Assembly: GCF_017352135.1 (NCBI RefSeq)
Contig: NZ_CP071456.1
Span: 62,001 to 126,000, forward strand
Source of the DNA: Rhizobium lentis
GTDB taxonomy: Bacteria; Pseudomonadota; Alphaproteobacteria; Rhizobiales; Rhizobiaceae
Length of the DNA stretch: 64,000 bases
Direction: 5' to 3'
Part shown: positions 36,043-43,552 of the stretch, piece by piece
Position numbering within the stretch: position 1 is the stretch's first letter
Layout: every line of letters starts with the position of its first letter
Program-made: the position numbers and the translations under genes
Notes under the pieces: model-generated
Told to the model about the DNA's origin: nothing
Database searches by the model: none
What the model saw: only the letters and a program-made list of their open reading frames with translations

Positions 36043-36053
36043 ATGCATCGCCT

Positions 36054-36083
36054 TTTAACGAAGCCTGTAACGCTTAAATGACG
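36054..36083 (+). promoter_or_regulatory. Direct repeats upstream of the 47-residue peptide gene (candidate SARP box)
   Basis: Three related 7-mers lie in line: TTTAACG (36054-36060), TGTAACG (36066-36072) and AATGACG (36077-36083), at 12- and 11-bp steps. Heptamers repeated about every 11 bp are the binding pattern of SARP/OmpR-type regulators. The stretch from 36064 to 36083 matches 38287-38306 at 18 of 20 positions. It lies 82 bp upstream of the peptide ATG. Confidence 0.65.
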
Positions 36084-36145
36084 CAGGCAGTGTTCCCATC
36101 CAATGGTTAACGGCAGTCCGGCTGCCTAGCCATTGGAGATGGACG

Positions 36146-36289
36146 ATGAAAACCAGTGTTGAAGTCAATGCCGCAATGCCTTCCCAGCCGCGCTTCTCGG
36201 CTGCAGCCAAGGCTGCGATGAAGCAGGACGAGCTCAACGTGGCTGCAAACGCTCTCGAAAACCTGACACATGCGCTGAAGTTCCGCTAA
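36146..36289 (+). CDS. Putative RiPP precursor peptide, 47 residues
   Basis: A small gene with GGAGATGGACG as ribosome-binding site before ATG 36146. The product begins MKTSVEVNAAMPSQPRFSAA, has a charged middle AAMKQDELNV and ends NALENLTHALKFR. It has no Cys, three Ser and two Thr, so classical azole/azoline formation is limited. Its stop codon TAA is part of the TAAGGA that serves the ycaO gene 12 bases later, so peptide and enzyme are tightly linked. A leader/core layout is plausible: a helical N-terminal or middle leader and a C-terminal core. Role as the YcaO/TfuA substrate is inferred from position, size and shared regulation; I recognise no known family. Confidence 0.65.
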   Translation: MKTSVEVNAAMPSQPRFSAAAKAAMKQDELNVAANALENLTHALKFR

Positions 36290-36301
36290 GGACGAAATCG
36301 T

Positions 36302-37564
36302 ATGTCCGCCTTCGCCGACCTCGAAACGCTAGCCGGTGATCTCGAGCGATCATCGGCCGGCATCAGCGACTATCATGACCGCGCCGTCACGCCGGCGCAG
36401 ACACTTGCAGCCATCAGACCCCATCTGCGCGAATTCGGCATCACCCGCGTCGGTCTGCTGACCGCGCTTGACGTGCTGAACATCCCCGTCGCCTTCGCGA
36501 CAAGGCCGAACAGCCACACGCTTTCGGTCTTTCAAGGCAAAGGCATCGACAACGATGCCGCCATGGCTTCGGCCGCCATGGAGGCGATCGAGACGCGGAT
36601 CGCGGAAATTGCGCCTGCCGACCTGACGCAGGCGACGGTCGGGAGCATGTGCGCGGAAGGCGCCGCCATGATCGATCTCGACAATGTCGCACGCTGCGCG
36701 CCCGACGAAATCGGCGGCGGTCCCATCCCCTGGTGCTCCGGGCTTGATATCCTGTCCGGCAACAGCGTCTTCGTCCCCTGGTGGCTCGTCGGCCTCGACC
36801 ATCGCGGCGAGCGGCCACCGGGCTTCGAGCAGTCGAGCGACGGGCTCGCCTCCGGCAACACGCCGTCCGAAGCGGTCCTGCACGGACTTTGCGAGCTGGT
36901 GGAGCGCGATGCCTGGGCTCTGACCCAGCTGAAATCGCCGCAGCGTCTCAAGGAGAGCCGCATCGACCCCGCCTCCTTCGGCGACGCGGTCATCGACGTC
37001 ATGACCGACCGGATCACGCGCGCTGGCATGCGGCTGCTGCTGCTCGATATGACCACGGATATCGGCATCCCGGCTTTTCTGGCCATCATCATGCCGGGCA
37101 ATCTTTCCGGCCGCGTCGACGCGCGCTGGTCGCATGTATGCGGCGGCTGCGGCTGCCACCCCGATCCTGTGCGCGCCGCGCTGCGCGCCATCACCGAGGC
37201 GGCGCAGAGCCGGCTGACGGCGATCGCCGGCAGCCGCGACGATTTCTCACCGCGCATCTATCAGCGGCTCGATCGGAGTGCGGCGATGCAGCAGGTGGTC
37301 GAACTCTGCGAGGGCGACGGCCGGATGCGCGCCTTCCAGAGCCGCCATCGCCGTTCGGCGACGATCCAGGAGACCATCGGGCAGATAGCCGACCGGTTGG
37401 CGGCGACCGGTATCGAGCAGATCGTCGTCGTGCCGATTGACCATCGGGCTTTGCCGGTCTCCGTCGTCAGGGTGATCGTGCCGGGCCTGGAGGTCGACAT
37501 ATCAGGTCAGTACATCCAGCTCGGCATGCGCGCCGTCAACACCATGAGAGGAGCCCAATCATGA
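36302..37564 (+). CDS. YcaO-domain ATP-dependent peptide cyclodehydratase/thioamidase
   Basis: A 420-residue YcaO enzyme, which activates a peptide backbone amide with ATP. The ATP/Mg motifs are SVFQGKGIDNDAAMASAAME (residues 75-94) with IE following, then SDGLASGNTPSEAVLHG from residue 179 and CELVERDA with Glu198 and Glu201. The C-terminus ends TMRGAQS and lacks the PxPxP tail of azoline-forming YcaO enzymes, which fits the TfuA-dependent thioamide class. ATG 36302 has TAAGGA nine bases before it. It overlaps tfuA by ATGA. The substrate is probably the 47-residue peptide coded just upstream. Confidence 0.9.
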   Translation: MSAFADLETLAGDLERSSAGISDYHDRAVTPAQTLAAIRPHLREFGITRVGLLTALDVLNIPVAFATRPNSHTLSVFQGKGIDNDAAMASAAMEAIETRIAEIAPADLTQATVGSMCAEGAAMIDLDNVARCAPDEIGGGPIPWCSGLDILSGNSVFVPWWLVGLDHRGERPPGFEQSSDGLASGNTPSEAVLHGLCELVERDAWALTQLKSPQRLKESRIDPASFGDAVIDVMTDRITRAGMRLLLLDMTTDIGIPAFLAIIMPGNLSGRVDARWSHVCGGCGCHPDPVRAALRAITEAAQSRLTAIAGSRDDFSPRIYQRLDRSAAMQQVVELCEGDGRMRAFQSRHRRSATIQETIGQIADRLAATGIEQIVVVPIDHRALPVSVVRVIVPGLEVDISGQYIQLGMRAVNTMRGAQS

Positions 37565-38304
37565 AGGTTCTGTTCGTCGGTCCGAGCCTTGGCGGCGGCC
37601 TTGCCGCAGCGAGAAACATGTCTCCCTGCATCGATTTCCGGCCGCCCGCCGCCTGCGGCGACATCCTGAAGGCGGTGGAGGACGGCGCCACGGCGATCGG
37701 CCTCGTCGACGGCTATTTCGGCGATCTGCCTTCTGTCTGGCACAAGGAAATTCTCTACGCGCTCGAACACGATGTCGCCGTCGCCGGCGGCGCCAGCATG
37801 GGCGCCTTGCGGGCCGCCGAATGCGCTCCTTTCGGCATGGTCGGGCTCGGCTCGATCTTCGAGGATTACGAGTCCGGACGGCTGCTCGACGATGAGGCGG
37901 TCGCACTGGTGCATGCGCCGGAGGCGCTTGGCTGGCTGCCGCTTTCGGTACCCTGGGTCGATTTCGAGCCGACCATCGAAGCGCTTCACGCCGGCGGCGA
38001 GATTTCGTCGGCCGAGCGCAAGAAACTGCTGCTCTCCGGCCGCTTCCTCCATTTTTCCGAGCGCACCTATGCGAGGGTGGTCGACGAGTGCCATTTCCGC
38101 AAGCCGCGCCGTGACCACCTTCTCGCCGCGCTCCGCAAGAACCGGGTCGAACGCAAGCGCGACGACGCACGACTGGTGCTGGAATGGCTGCTGCGTGAGG
38201 AATTCGTGCCCGCCAACCGTGACTGGCACTTTGCCGCAACCTCACATTGGGAGCTTTTGCACGCCGAAATCACCCGCAGTGTGACTCCTGTAACGCTTGA
38301 ATAA
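37561..38304 (+). CDS. tfuA: TfuA-like protein, YcaO partner
   Basis: A 247-residue protein with the TfuA core: AIGLVDGYFGDLPSVWHKEI (residues 46-65), then VAVAGGASMGALRAAECAPF and GLGSIFEDYESGRLLDDEAV. TfuA proteins work with YcaO enzymes and are thought to deliver sulfur for backbone thioamides (shown for McrA and thioamitide pathways). The name comes from a Rhizobium trifolitoxin-related gene. Overlap with ycaO and the adjacent peptide gene make a modification cluster likely. No trifolitoxin tfxA-like peptide is present. Confidence 0.9.
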   Translation: MKVLFVGPSLGGGLAAARNMSPCIDFRPPAACGDILKAVEDGATAIGLVDGYFGDLPSVWHKEILYALEHDVAVAGGASMGALRAAECAPFGMVGLGSIFEDYESGRLLDDEAVALVHAPEALGWLPLSVPWVDFEPTIEALHAGGEISSAERKKLLLSGRFLHFSERTYARVVDECHFRKPRRDHLLAALRKNRVERKRDDARLVLEWLLREEFVPANRDWHFAATSHWELLHAEITRSVTPVTLE

Positions 38305-38306
38305 CG
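38287..38306 (+). promoter_or_regulatory. Second SARP-box-like motif, upstream of the 88-residue gene
   Basis: CCTGTAACGCTTGAATAACG repeats the motif at 36064-36083 with two changes. TGTAACG (38289-38295) and AATAACG (38300-38306) are 11 bp apart. It lies 83 bp upstream of ATG 38370, nearly the same distance as in the peptide gene. A possible -10 CTAAAA is at 38314-38319. Part of the motif is the last codons of tfuA. Confidence 0.65.
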
Positions 38307-38369
38307 GTCGCGGCTAAAAGATGCAGTGGTGATGGATCTGAGGCCTCCACGGCCAAAGGGGCGGGAACA

Positions 38370-38636
38370 ATGTTTGAACAACATAACGAAGGTACAGGCA
38401 GCGAATACGCAAGGATCTTCCGGCTGCTGTCGGCAGCCAAGGACGAGGCTGAAAAGCTTCAGCTGCGTAATCTGACGCACCTGACGAACATGGCGCTGCT
38501 GCAGGTCGTGATCGATTGGGACGGCATAGATCCCGACAGGGAGCTTGACGTCAACCTCGAAAAACTGCTCGGCAGCAAGGCCAAGATCGCAATGAAGGAC
38601 GCCAGCGAGAATCTGATCCTGATCGATCGCCATTGA
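38370..38636 (+). CDS. Small hypothetical protein of the ycaO-tfuA locus, 88 residues
   Basis: Starts MFEQHNEGTGSEYARIFRLL after an AAAGGGGCGGG ribosome-binding site. It is acidic and helical, with no Cys, no signal peptide and no membrane segment; it ends SENLILIDRH. It shares the promoter motif of the 47-residue peptide gene and follows tfuA by 65 bp. It contains LRNLTH where the peptide has LENLTH, which may be chance. It could be an immunity factor, a peptide-binding partner or an unrelated protein. Confidence 0.6.
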   Translation: MFEQHNEGTGSEYARIFRLLSAAKDEAEKLQLRNLTHLTNMALLQVVIDWDGIDPDRELDVNLEKLLGSKAKIAMKDASENLILIDRH

Positions 38637-38677
38637 GCTTCATGCAGTGCGCAGGGATCGCGTGAAGGAGATCCGGC

Positions 38678-39082
38678 CTACTCGGCCGCTTCACCGTCCA
38701 TTTGTTCGGTGTGGGCGATTGCCTGAACAAGCTTCAGGATCTTCTTGCGAAGCGATTCGTTCTTGATCGAGAAGAACGCTGCGTTCAGAAGGACGCCCTC
38801 GCGCGATATGACGAACTCCTCGCTGGGAGCGGGATTGTCGTTCGCTGTCTCAGGGGTCGACAAATCGTCGAAGAACGTCCTGACGTCGACATTCAGCGCT
38901 CCAGCGATTTCAACCAGCATGCTGGCGGAAACGCGGTTGGAGCCTTTTTCGTATTTCTGGATCTGCTGGAACGTTACGCCGACACGATCGCCCAATTCCG
39001 TCTGCGAAACTTTACGCAGCAGACGCTGGATGCGGATCGTCTTTCCGACATGAACATCCACTGCGTGCGGTTCTTCTTTCAT
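38678..39082 (-). CDS. XRE-family transcriptional regulator
   Basis: A 134-residue regulator with an N-terminal Cro/C1 helix-turn-helix (GKTIRIQRLLRKVSQTELGD, then VTFQQIQKYEKGSNRVSASM), at about residues 13-68. The C-terminal part (LLNAAFFSIKNESLRKKILK) resembles rhizobial regulators of the PraR/SinR-like type. AGGAGGGAAAACAAA precedes the ATG. It is convergent with the 88-residue gene. The 272 bp upstream contain no other gene that I can support, only its own promoter region. Confidence 0.88.
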   Translation of the reverse strand: MKEEPHAVDVHVGKTIRIQRLLRKVSQTELGDRVGVTFQQIQKYEKGSNRVSASMLVEIAGALNVDVRTFFDDLSTPETANDNPAPSEEFVISREGVLLNAAFFSIKNESLRKKILKLVQAIAHTEQMDGEAAE

Positions 39083-39354
39083 TTTGTTTTCCCTCCTGAG
39101 GACACGGAGATGAGGTTATTCGCCATATCCGTGTCTGACAACTTTTAACTGAGATACACAAAGCTAGCAATTGTCCGGCTGTAAGTCGTCCCAAACCGAA
39201 ACATTGCGTCGCTCCATATTAGCAGCAGCAAAAAACATGCCAAAGTAGCACTTTTGGGGAGTACATCATCCAATTTCATGGGTCGCCGTGCATGGTGCAC
39301 AGACCTCCGAGGCGGATTTCCGGGCAAACGGTCGGGAACGGCGTAAACCGAACG

Positions 39355-40191
39355 TTATAATGACCAGAGGCGCTGGGCATTGGCGAAGAGCAGCTTCGCC
39401 CGTTCCGCCTCGCTGCTGCCGGAGAGCACCGCATGGGTTGCCGCGACCCAGGTGGAAAGGCCGCCGCCAAGCGTGCAGACCGGCCAGTCGCTTCCCCAGA
39501 CGACACGATCCCAGCCGAAGCTCGCGATGACGTGTTCGATATAAGGCGTCAGCGTCTGTGCCGTCCATGTCTCGGCCTCGGCATAGGCGACGACGCCGGA
39601 AATCTTGCAGATCACGTTCGGCCGCCGGGCGATCTCCGAAATGCCGGCTTTCCACGGTTGGAAGGCATCGGAACGGATATCGGGCACGCCGCAATGGTCG
39701 AGGACGAACTGCACATCGGGGGCGAGATCGACGAGAGCGGCGACGCGCCTGGCCTGATGCGGCAATGTGCAGAGATCGAAGGTCAGGCCGCTGCCGCCGA
39801 GGCGTCGGATGTTTTCGCGAAACAGGGCGCCTTCGGAGACGTCATCGGGCACGACGTGCAGCACGCGGCGGAAGCCCTTGACGAAAGGATCGGCCCTCTG
39901 CCGCTCAAGATAGGCGGCAAAACCCTCCTCTTCCGGCCGGCAGGAAACAATGGCCCCGGCAATCAGGCTGCCTTCCGTTCTGGCGATGCTGGCGACGTGA
40001 TCGGTCTCGGCCTGCATGACGGCAGGATCGACATCGACCTCCATATGCAGCACCGTCGTGATGCCGCAGCGCCGGGCCTCGGCCGCATAGGTCTCATAGA
40101 GGAAATCATGATCGAGAGCCGGCACGCCGGAGAGCCAGGGATAGGAAAGCGCCGACCGGTCGATGATGTGCAGGTGGGTGTCGATCAACAC
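39355..40191 (-). CDS. Amidohydrolase-family lactonase, L-fuconolactonase-like
   Basis: A 278-residue metal-dependent TIM-barrel hydrolase. The N-terminal metal motif is LIDTHLHIID, QFVLDHCGVPDI carries a conserved His, and DRVVWGSDWPVC carries the late Asp, the pattern of the amidohydrolase-2 lactonases. The start is GTG 40191, with GGAGG about ten bases before it. Beside an enolase-superfamily dehydratase and an SDR, it would open the sugar lactone (L-fucono-1,5-lactone is the best guess). It lies 75 bp after the IclR gene on the same strand. Confidence 0.8.
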   Translation of the reverse strand: MLIDTHLHIIDRSALSYPWLSGVPALDHDFLYETYAAEARRCGITTVLHMEVDVDPAVMQAETDHVASIARTEGSLIAGAIVSCRPEEEGFAAYLERQRADPFVKGFRRVLHVVPDDVSEGALFRENIRRLGGSGLTFDLCTLPHQARRVAALVDLAPDVQFVLDHCGVPDIRSDAFQPWKAGISEIARRPNVICKISGVVAYAEAETWTAQTLTPYIEHVIASFGWDRVVWGSDWPVCTLGGGLSTWVAATHAVLSGSSEAERAKLLFANAQRLWSL

Positions 40192-40266
40192 GCGCTTTCT
40201 TCCTCCCCAGATTAGTTCCCGACAACCTATCCCTGGTGAATGAATTGTTCAAATAGAAATTCTCAC

Positions 40267-41052
40267 TCAGGCGGGGTTGGCCACATCGGCGCCGGCCAGC
40301 AGCGAAAGCTGGGCGGCGGTCTTCTGCACCAGCATGATCGTCTGTGTGATGTCTGGAGCAGACGGCGCGTTGACAAGGGCGATGAAGGGGCACGTGAGGG
40401 CGGCGATGCAACGCTGATCCGGCCCGAGAACTGGCGCCGACAGATTGTAGACGCCCGATGTCTGGGCGCTCGCCATCATCTCGTAGCCGCGCTCGCGGAT
40501 CTGATCGAGACGATCGTAGAATTCGGCGCCGAGTTCGGTCTCTGCGCGGTTGCGCACATGTTCCGATATCATCATCTCACGCTCCTCGCCGCTGCGGAAG
40601 GCGAGCAGCACATGCCCCGAACCGGTGTCGAACAGACTGATATGGGCGCCGATGCGGATCGAGAAACCCCAATAGTCCGGCGCCTCCTGCTGGGCGATAA
40701 CAACGGCTTCGCCGCGATCGAAGACAGCGAGATGATTGGCTTGGCGCGTGCGCTGGGCGAGGTCGCGCATCAGCGGCGTGGCGTAGGAGGCGAGCCGGCG
40801 CACCGGCGCATGCAGTTGCGCAAGCCCGAAAAGTTTCAGCGTCAGCGAGTAGCGGTCGCCGTCCAGCCGGGTGACGTAGCCGCGACGCACCAGCCGATCG
40901 AGCATGCGATAGAATTCATTGGGGCTGCGGTCGAGCCGCTTGGCGATCTCCGCCTGGGTGAGGCCGCTGTCGACGCCTGCGAGCAGTTCCAGGATATCGA
41001 GGCCCTTGTCGAGGGCAGGAGCGCGGTAGCGGTCTGACTCGTCGGTCTCCAT
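40267..41052 (-). CDS. IclR-family transcriptional regulator
   Basis: A 261-residue regulator. The N-terminal winged helix is ALDKGLDILELLAGVDSGLT with AEIAKRLDRSPNEFYRMLDR. The C-terminal effector domain carries HISLFDTGSGHVLLAF and YNLSAPVLGPDQRCIAALT. ATG 41052 is chosen for the strong AGGAGGAAGGA before it; the frame is open upstream. It is divergent from the SDR and dehydratase genes and probably controls the sugar cluster on both sides. Confidence 0.92.
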   Translation of the reverse strand: METDESDRYRAPALDKGLDILELLAGVDSGLTQAEIAKRLDRSPNEFYRMLDRLVRRGYVTRLDGDRYSLTLKLFGLAQLHAPVRRLASYATPLMRDLAQRTRQANHLAVFDRGEAVVIAQQEAPDYWGFSIRIGAHISLFDTGSGHVLLAFRSGEEREMMISEHVRNRAETELGAEFYDRLDQIRERGYEMMASAQTSGVYNLSAPVLGPDQRCIAALTCPFIALVNAPSAPDITQTIMLVQKTAAQLSLLAGADVANPA

Positions 41053-41135
41053 TCCTTCCTCCTGTGAATATTCTTCTGCATATACGCAGAACTGCACCCG
41101 GAAAAGGAAAACTTCACGCTTGACCCCTTGGCCAA

Positions 41136-41161
41136 TCGTCTGTTTGTCTATAAACAGACGA
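41136..41161. promoter_or_regulatory. Large palindrome in the IclR-SDR divergent region
   Basis: TCGTCTGTTT and AAACAGACGA are perfect 10-bp inverted repeats around GTCTAT. They lie about 85 bp from the IclR start and 195 bp from the SDR start, the main structure in this 302-bp gap. I infer it is the IclR operator. The rest of the gap holds no gene I can support. Confidence 0.65.
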
Positions 41162-41354
41162 ATTATCATTGAAGACAGCCGATCGGCGGAAACAACGAGA
41201 GGCCGGGCCTCATGTCTTGCCGCCGGCCGAAACGCGCAAAGAGGGAAAATGGCAGGCTCTGATGGACCATCCTATTCCATCACCGCGCGGCCTTCGGCAA
41301 GATATGAACCGCACGCATCGTCTCGCGTAGACAACTCCAGAAGAGGCCCGTGAC

Positions 41355-42089
41355 ATGACAAACAGACTTTCCGGCAAGACCGTTCTCATTACCGCCGCCG
41401 GCCAGGGCATCGGCCGGGCGACGGCGGCAGCCTTTGCCGCGGCCGGCGCCAAGGTGCACGCGACCGATATCAACACCGACGCGCTGGCGACGCTGGCGGC
41501 CGAAACCGGCGTTGCGACCCACAAGCTGAATGTACTCGAAGACAATGCGGTCAAGGCGCTCGTCGCCGAGATCGGCGCCGTCGATGTGCTGTTCAACTGC
41601 GCCGGCTTCGTGCATGCGGGCTCGATCCTCGAGATGCAGGATTCCGATCTCGAATTCGCTTTCGACCTCAACGTCAAGGCGATGATCCGCACCATCCGGG
41701 CGGTGCTGCCCGGCATGCTCGAGCGGAAGGATGGAGCGATCATCAACATGGCCTCCGTCGCCTCCAGCATCAAAGGCGTGCCGAACCGCTTCGCCTACGG
41801 TGTCACCAAGGCGGCGGTCATCGGGCTCACCAAATCCGTCGCCGCCGACTACGTCTCCGACGGCATCCGCTGCAACGCCATCTGCCCCGGCACGGTCGAA
41901 AGTCCGTCGCTGCAGGACCGCATGCGCGCCCAGGGCGATTATGATGCGGCGCGCGCCGCCTTCATCGCCCGCCAGCCGATGGGCCGGCTCGGCTCGCCGC
42001 AAGAGATAGCCGATCTCGCCGTCTATCTCGCCGGCGCCACCTACACGTCGGGTCAGGCGATCGCCATCGACGGCGGCTGGACGATCTGA
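41355..42089 (+). CDS. SDR dehydrogenase, 2-keto-3-deoxy-L-fuconate dehydrogenase-like
   Basis: A 244-residue short-chain dehydrogenase. The cofactor loop is VLITAAGQGIGRATAAAFAA, with ATDIN after beta-2 implying NAD(H). The catalytic set is in NMASVASSIKG and the YGVTK motif. The opening LSGKTVLITAAGQGIG and the ICPGTVESPSLQDRM region fit the DHRS6/2-keto-3-deoxy-L-fuconate dehydrogenase group, and the dehydratase gene downstream supports that. Activity on other 2-keto-3-deoxy acids is possible. Confidence 0.8.
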   Translation: MTNRLSGKTVLITAAGQGIGRATAAAFAAAGAKVHATDINTDALATLAAETGVATHKLNVLEDNAVKALVAEIGAVDVLFNCAGFVHAGSILEMQDSDLEFAFDLNVKAMIRTIRAVLPGMLERKDGAIINMASVASSIKGVPNRFAYGVTKAAVIGLTKSVAADYVSDGIRCNAICPGTVESPSLQDRMRAQGDYDAARAAFIARQPMGRLGSPQEIADLAVYLAGATYTSGQAIAIDGGWTI

Positions 42090-42155
42090 CGCCAGCCGAT
42101 GACGCGGCCGGCAGACTGCCTGGCCGACCCGGCTATCGCAATTGGGAGGAACAAC

Positions 42156-43427
42156 ATGACCCGCATCACCGACCTTCGTGTCTTCGATCTCCGTTTTCCT
42201 ACCTCGCAAAGCCTGGATGGGTCCGATGCGATGAATCCCGATCCGGACTATTCGGCCGCCTATGTCATTCTCGATACAGACGCGCCCGACCTTGCCGGCC
42301 ACGGCCTGACCTTCACCATCGGCCGCGGCAATGACATTTGCTGCATGGCGATCGAAGCGATGCGCCATCTCGTCGTCGGCGCCGATCTGGCGGAGGTTCT
42401 CGCCCATCCCGGCAAATTCTGGCGGCATCTGACGAGCGACAGCCAGCTGCGCTGGATCGGCCCGGAAAAAGGGGCCATTCACCTGGCGACCGGCGCCGTC
42501 GTCAACGCCATCTGGGATCTGCTCGCCAAACAGGCCGGCAAACCCGTCTGGCGGCTCGTCGCCGAGATGTCGCCCGAAGAAATCGCCGATATCGTCGACT
42601 ACCGTTATCTCACCGACGTGCTGACGCGCGACGAGGCGGTCGAGATCCTCGAGCGCGCCGCCGCAGGCAAGGTGGAGCGCATCGCCCTCCTCGAGAAGGA
42701 AGGCTATGCCTGCTACACGACCTCGGCCGGCTGGCTGGGCTATGAAGACGAAAAACTGCGCCGGCTCTGCCAGGAGGCGATCGACGCCGGCTTCAACCAT
42801 ATCAAGATGAAGGTCGGCCGCGATCTGCAAGACGATATCCGGCGCCTCCGAATCGCCCGCGAGGTGATCGGTCCCGATCGCTACCTGATGATTGACGCCA
42901 ACCAGGTCTGGGACGTCGGTCAGGCGATCGACTGGGTCAAGGCGCTTTCTTTCGCCAAGCCCTTCTTCATCGAGGAGCCCACAAGTCCCGACGACATTGC
43001 CGGCCACCGCAAGATCCGGCAGGCGATAGGCCCGGTGAAGGTCGCAACCGGCGAGATGTGCCAGAACCGCATCATGTTCAAGCAGTTCATCGCCGAAGGC
43101 GCGATCGACATCGTCCAGATCGATTCCTGCCGCATGGGCGGGCTGAACGAGGTCCTCTCCGTGTTGCTGATCGCCGCCAAATTCGGGCTGCCGGTCTGGC
43201 CGCATGCCGGCGGCGTCGGTCTCTGCGAATATGTGCAGCACCTGTCGATGATCGATTACATCGCCGTGTCGGGCACCAAGCAGGGGCGCGTCATCGAATA
43301 TGTCGATCACCTGCACGAACACTTTCTCGACCCCTGCCGGATCGAGAATGCCGCCTATATGCCGCCGACCATGCCGGGCTTTTCGATCGAAATGAAACCG
43401 GCGTCGATCAGCAACTATACGTTTTGA
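42156..43427 (+). CDS. fucD: L-fuconate dehydratase (enolase superfamily)
   Basis: A 423-residue Mg-dependent sugar-acid dehydratase. Catalytic KxK is HIKMKVGRDL, metal ligands are in LMIDANQVWDV, FIEEPTSPDD and VATGEMCQNR, and the His base is in WPHAGGVGLCEYVQHL. The opening ITDLRVFDLRFPTSQSLDGS and LTFTIGRGNDI are specific to the FucD group. ATG 42156 follows GGGAGGAAC; an earlier in-frame ATG at 42099 is less likely. With the SDR and lactonase it gives three steps of oxidative L-fucose breakdown; L-fucose dehydrogenase and the last hydrolase are not adjacent. Confidence 0.88.
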   Translation: MTRITDLRVFDLRFPTSQSLDGSDAMNPDPDYSAAYVILDTDAPDLAGHGLTFTIGRGNDICCMAIEAMRHLVVGADLAEVLAHPGKFWRHLTSDSQLRWIGPEKGAIHLATGAVVNAIWDLLAKQAGKPVWRLVAEMSPEEIADIVDYRYLTDVLTRDEAVEILERAAAGKVERIALLEKEGYACYTTSAGWLGYEDEKLRRLCQEAIDAGFNHIKMKVGRDLQDDIRRLRIAREVIGPDRYLMIDANQVWDVGQAIDWVKALSFAKPFFIEEPTSPDDIAGHRKIRQAIGPVKVATGEMCQNRIMFKQFIAEGAIDIVQIDSCRMGGLNEVLSVLLIAAKFGLPVWPHAGGVGLCEYVQHLSMIDYIAVSGTKQGRVIEYVDHLHEHFLDPCRIENAAYMPPTMPGFSIEMKPASISNYTF

Positions 43428-43524
43428 GGATAAAGCATGTCGCCCGGAACTGTATGAATCGAATTTGATGCGACGCACTTAGCGTGTCGGCCGACGCGGG
43501 TTGGAAGCGCTACAGCATCCGCCT

Positions 43525-43545
43525 GAAAAAACATGCAGTGCTGCA
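43525..43545 (-). terminator. Possible weak terminator after the sox/mgd operon
   Basis: TGCAGTGCTGCA (43534-43545) is a perfect palindrome; on the minus strand it is followed within three bases by TTTTTT. The stem is short, so confidence is low. The remaining gap between fucD and this operon shows nothing else. Confidence 0.35.
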
Positions 43546-43552
43546 GCTCATC

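Noticed and set aside
36055..36237. 60-codon frame on the minus strand over the 47-aa peptide gene
   Set aside because: No ribosome-binding site, and it runs across the promoter repeats and the peptide gene, which has a good site and operon position.
36146..36289. Peptide as a trifolitoxin or thiazole/oxazole-type precursor
   Set aside because: No Cys, only five Ser/Thr and no similarity to the TfxA leader or core; the YcaO lacks the azoline-type C-terminus.
38221..38240. TGGCAC...GC string near the end of tfuA as a sigma-54 promoter
   Set aside because: Spacing between the GG and GC elements does not fit the -24/-12 rule.
41280..43478. 732-codon frame opposite the SDR and dehydratase genes
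   Set aside because: It covers two well-supported genes and their gap on the other strand; the protein has no recognisable domain.
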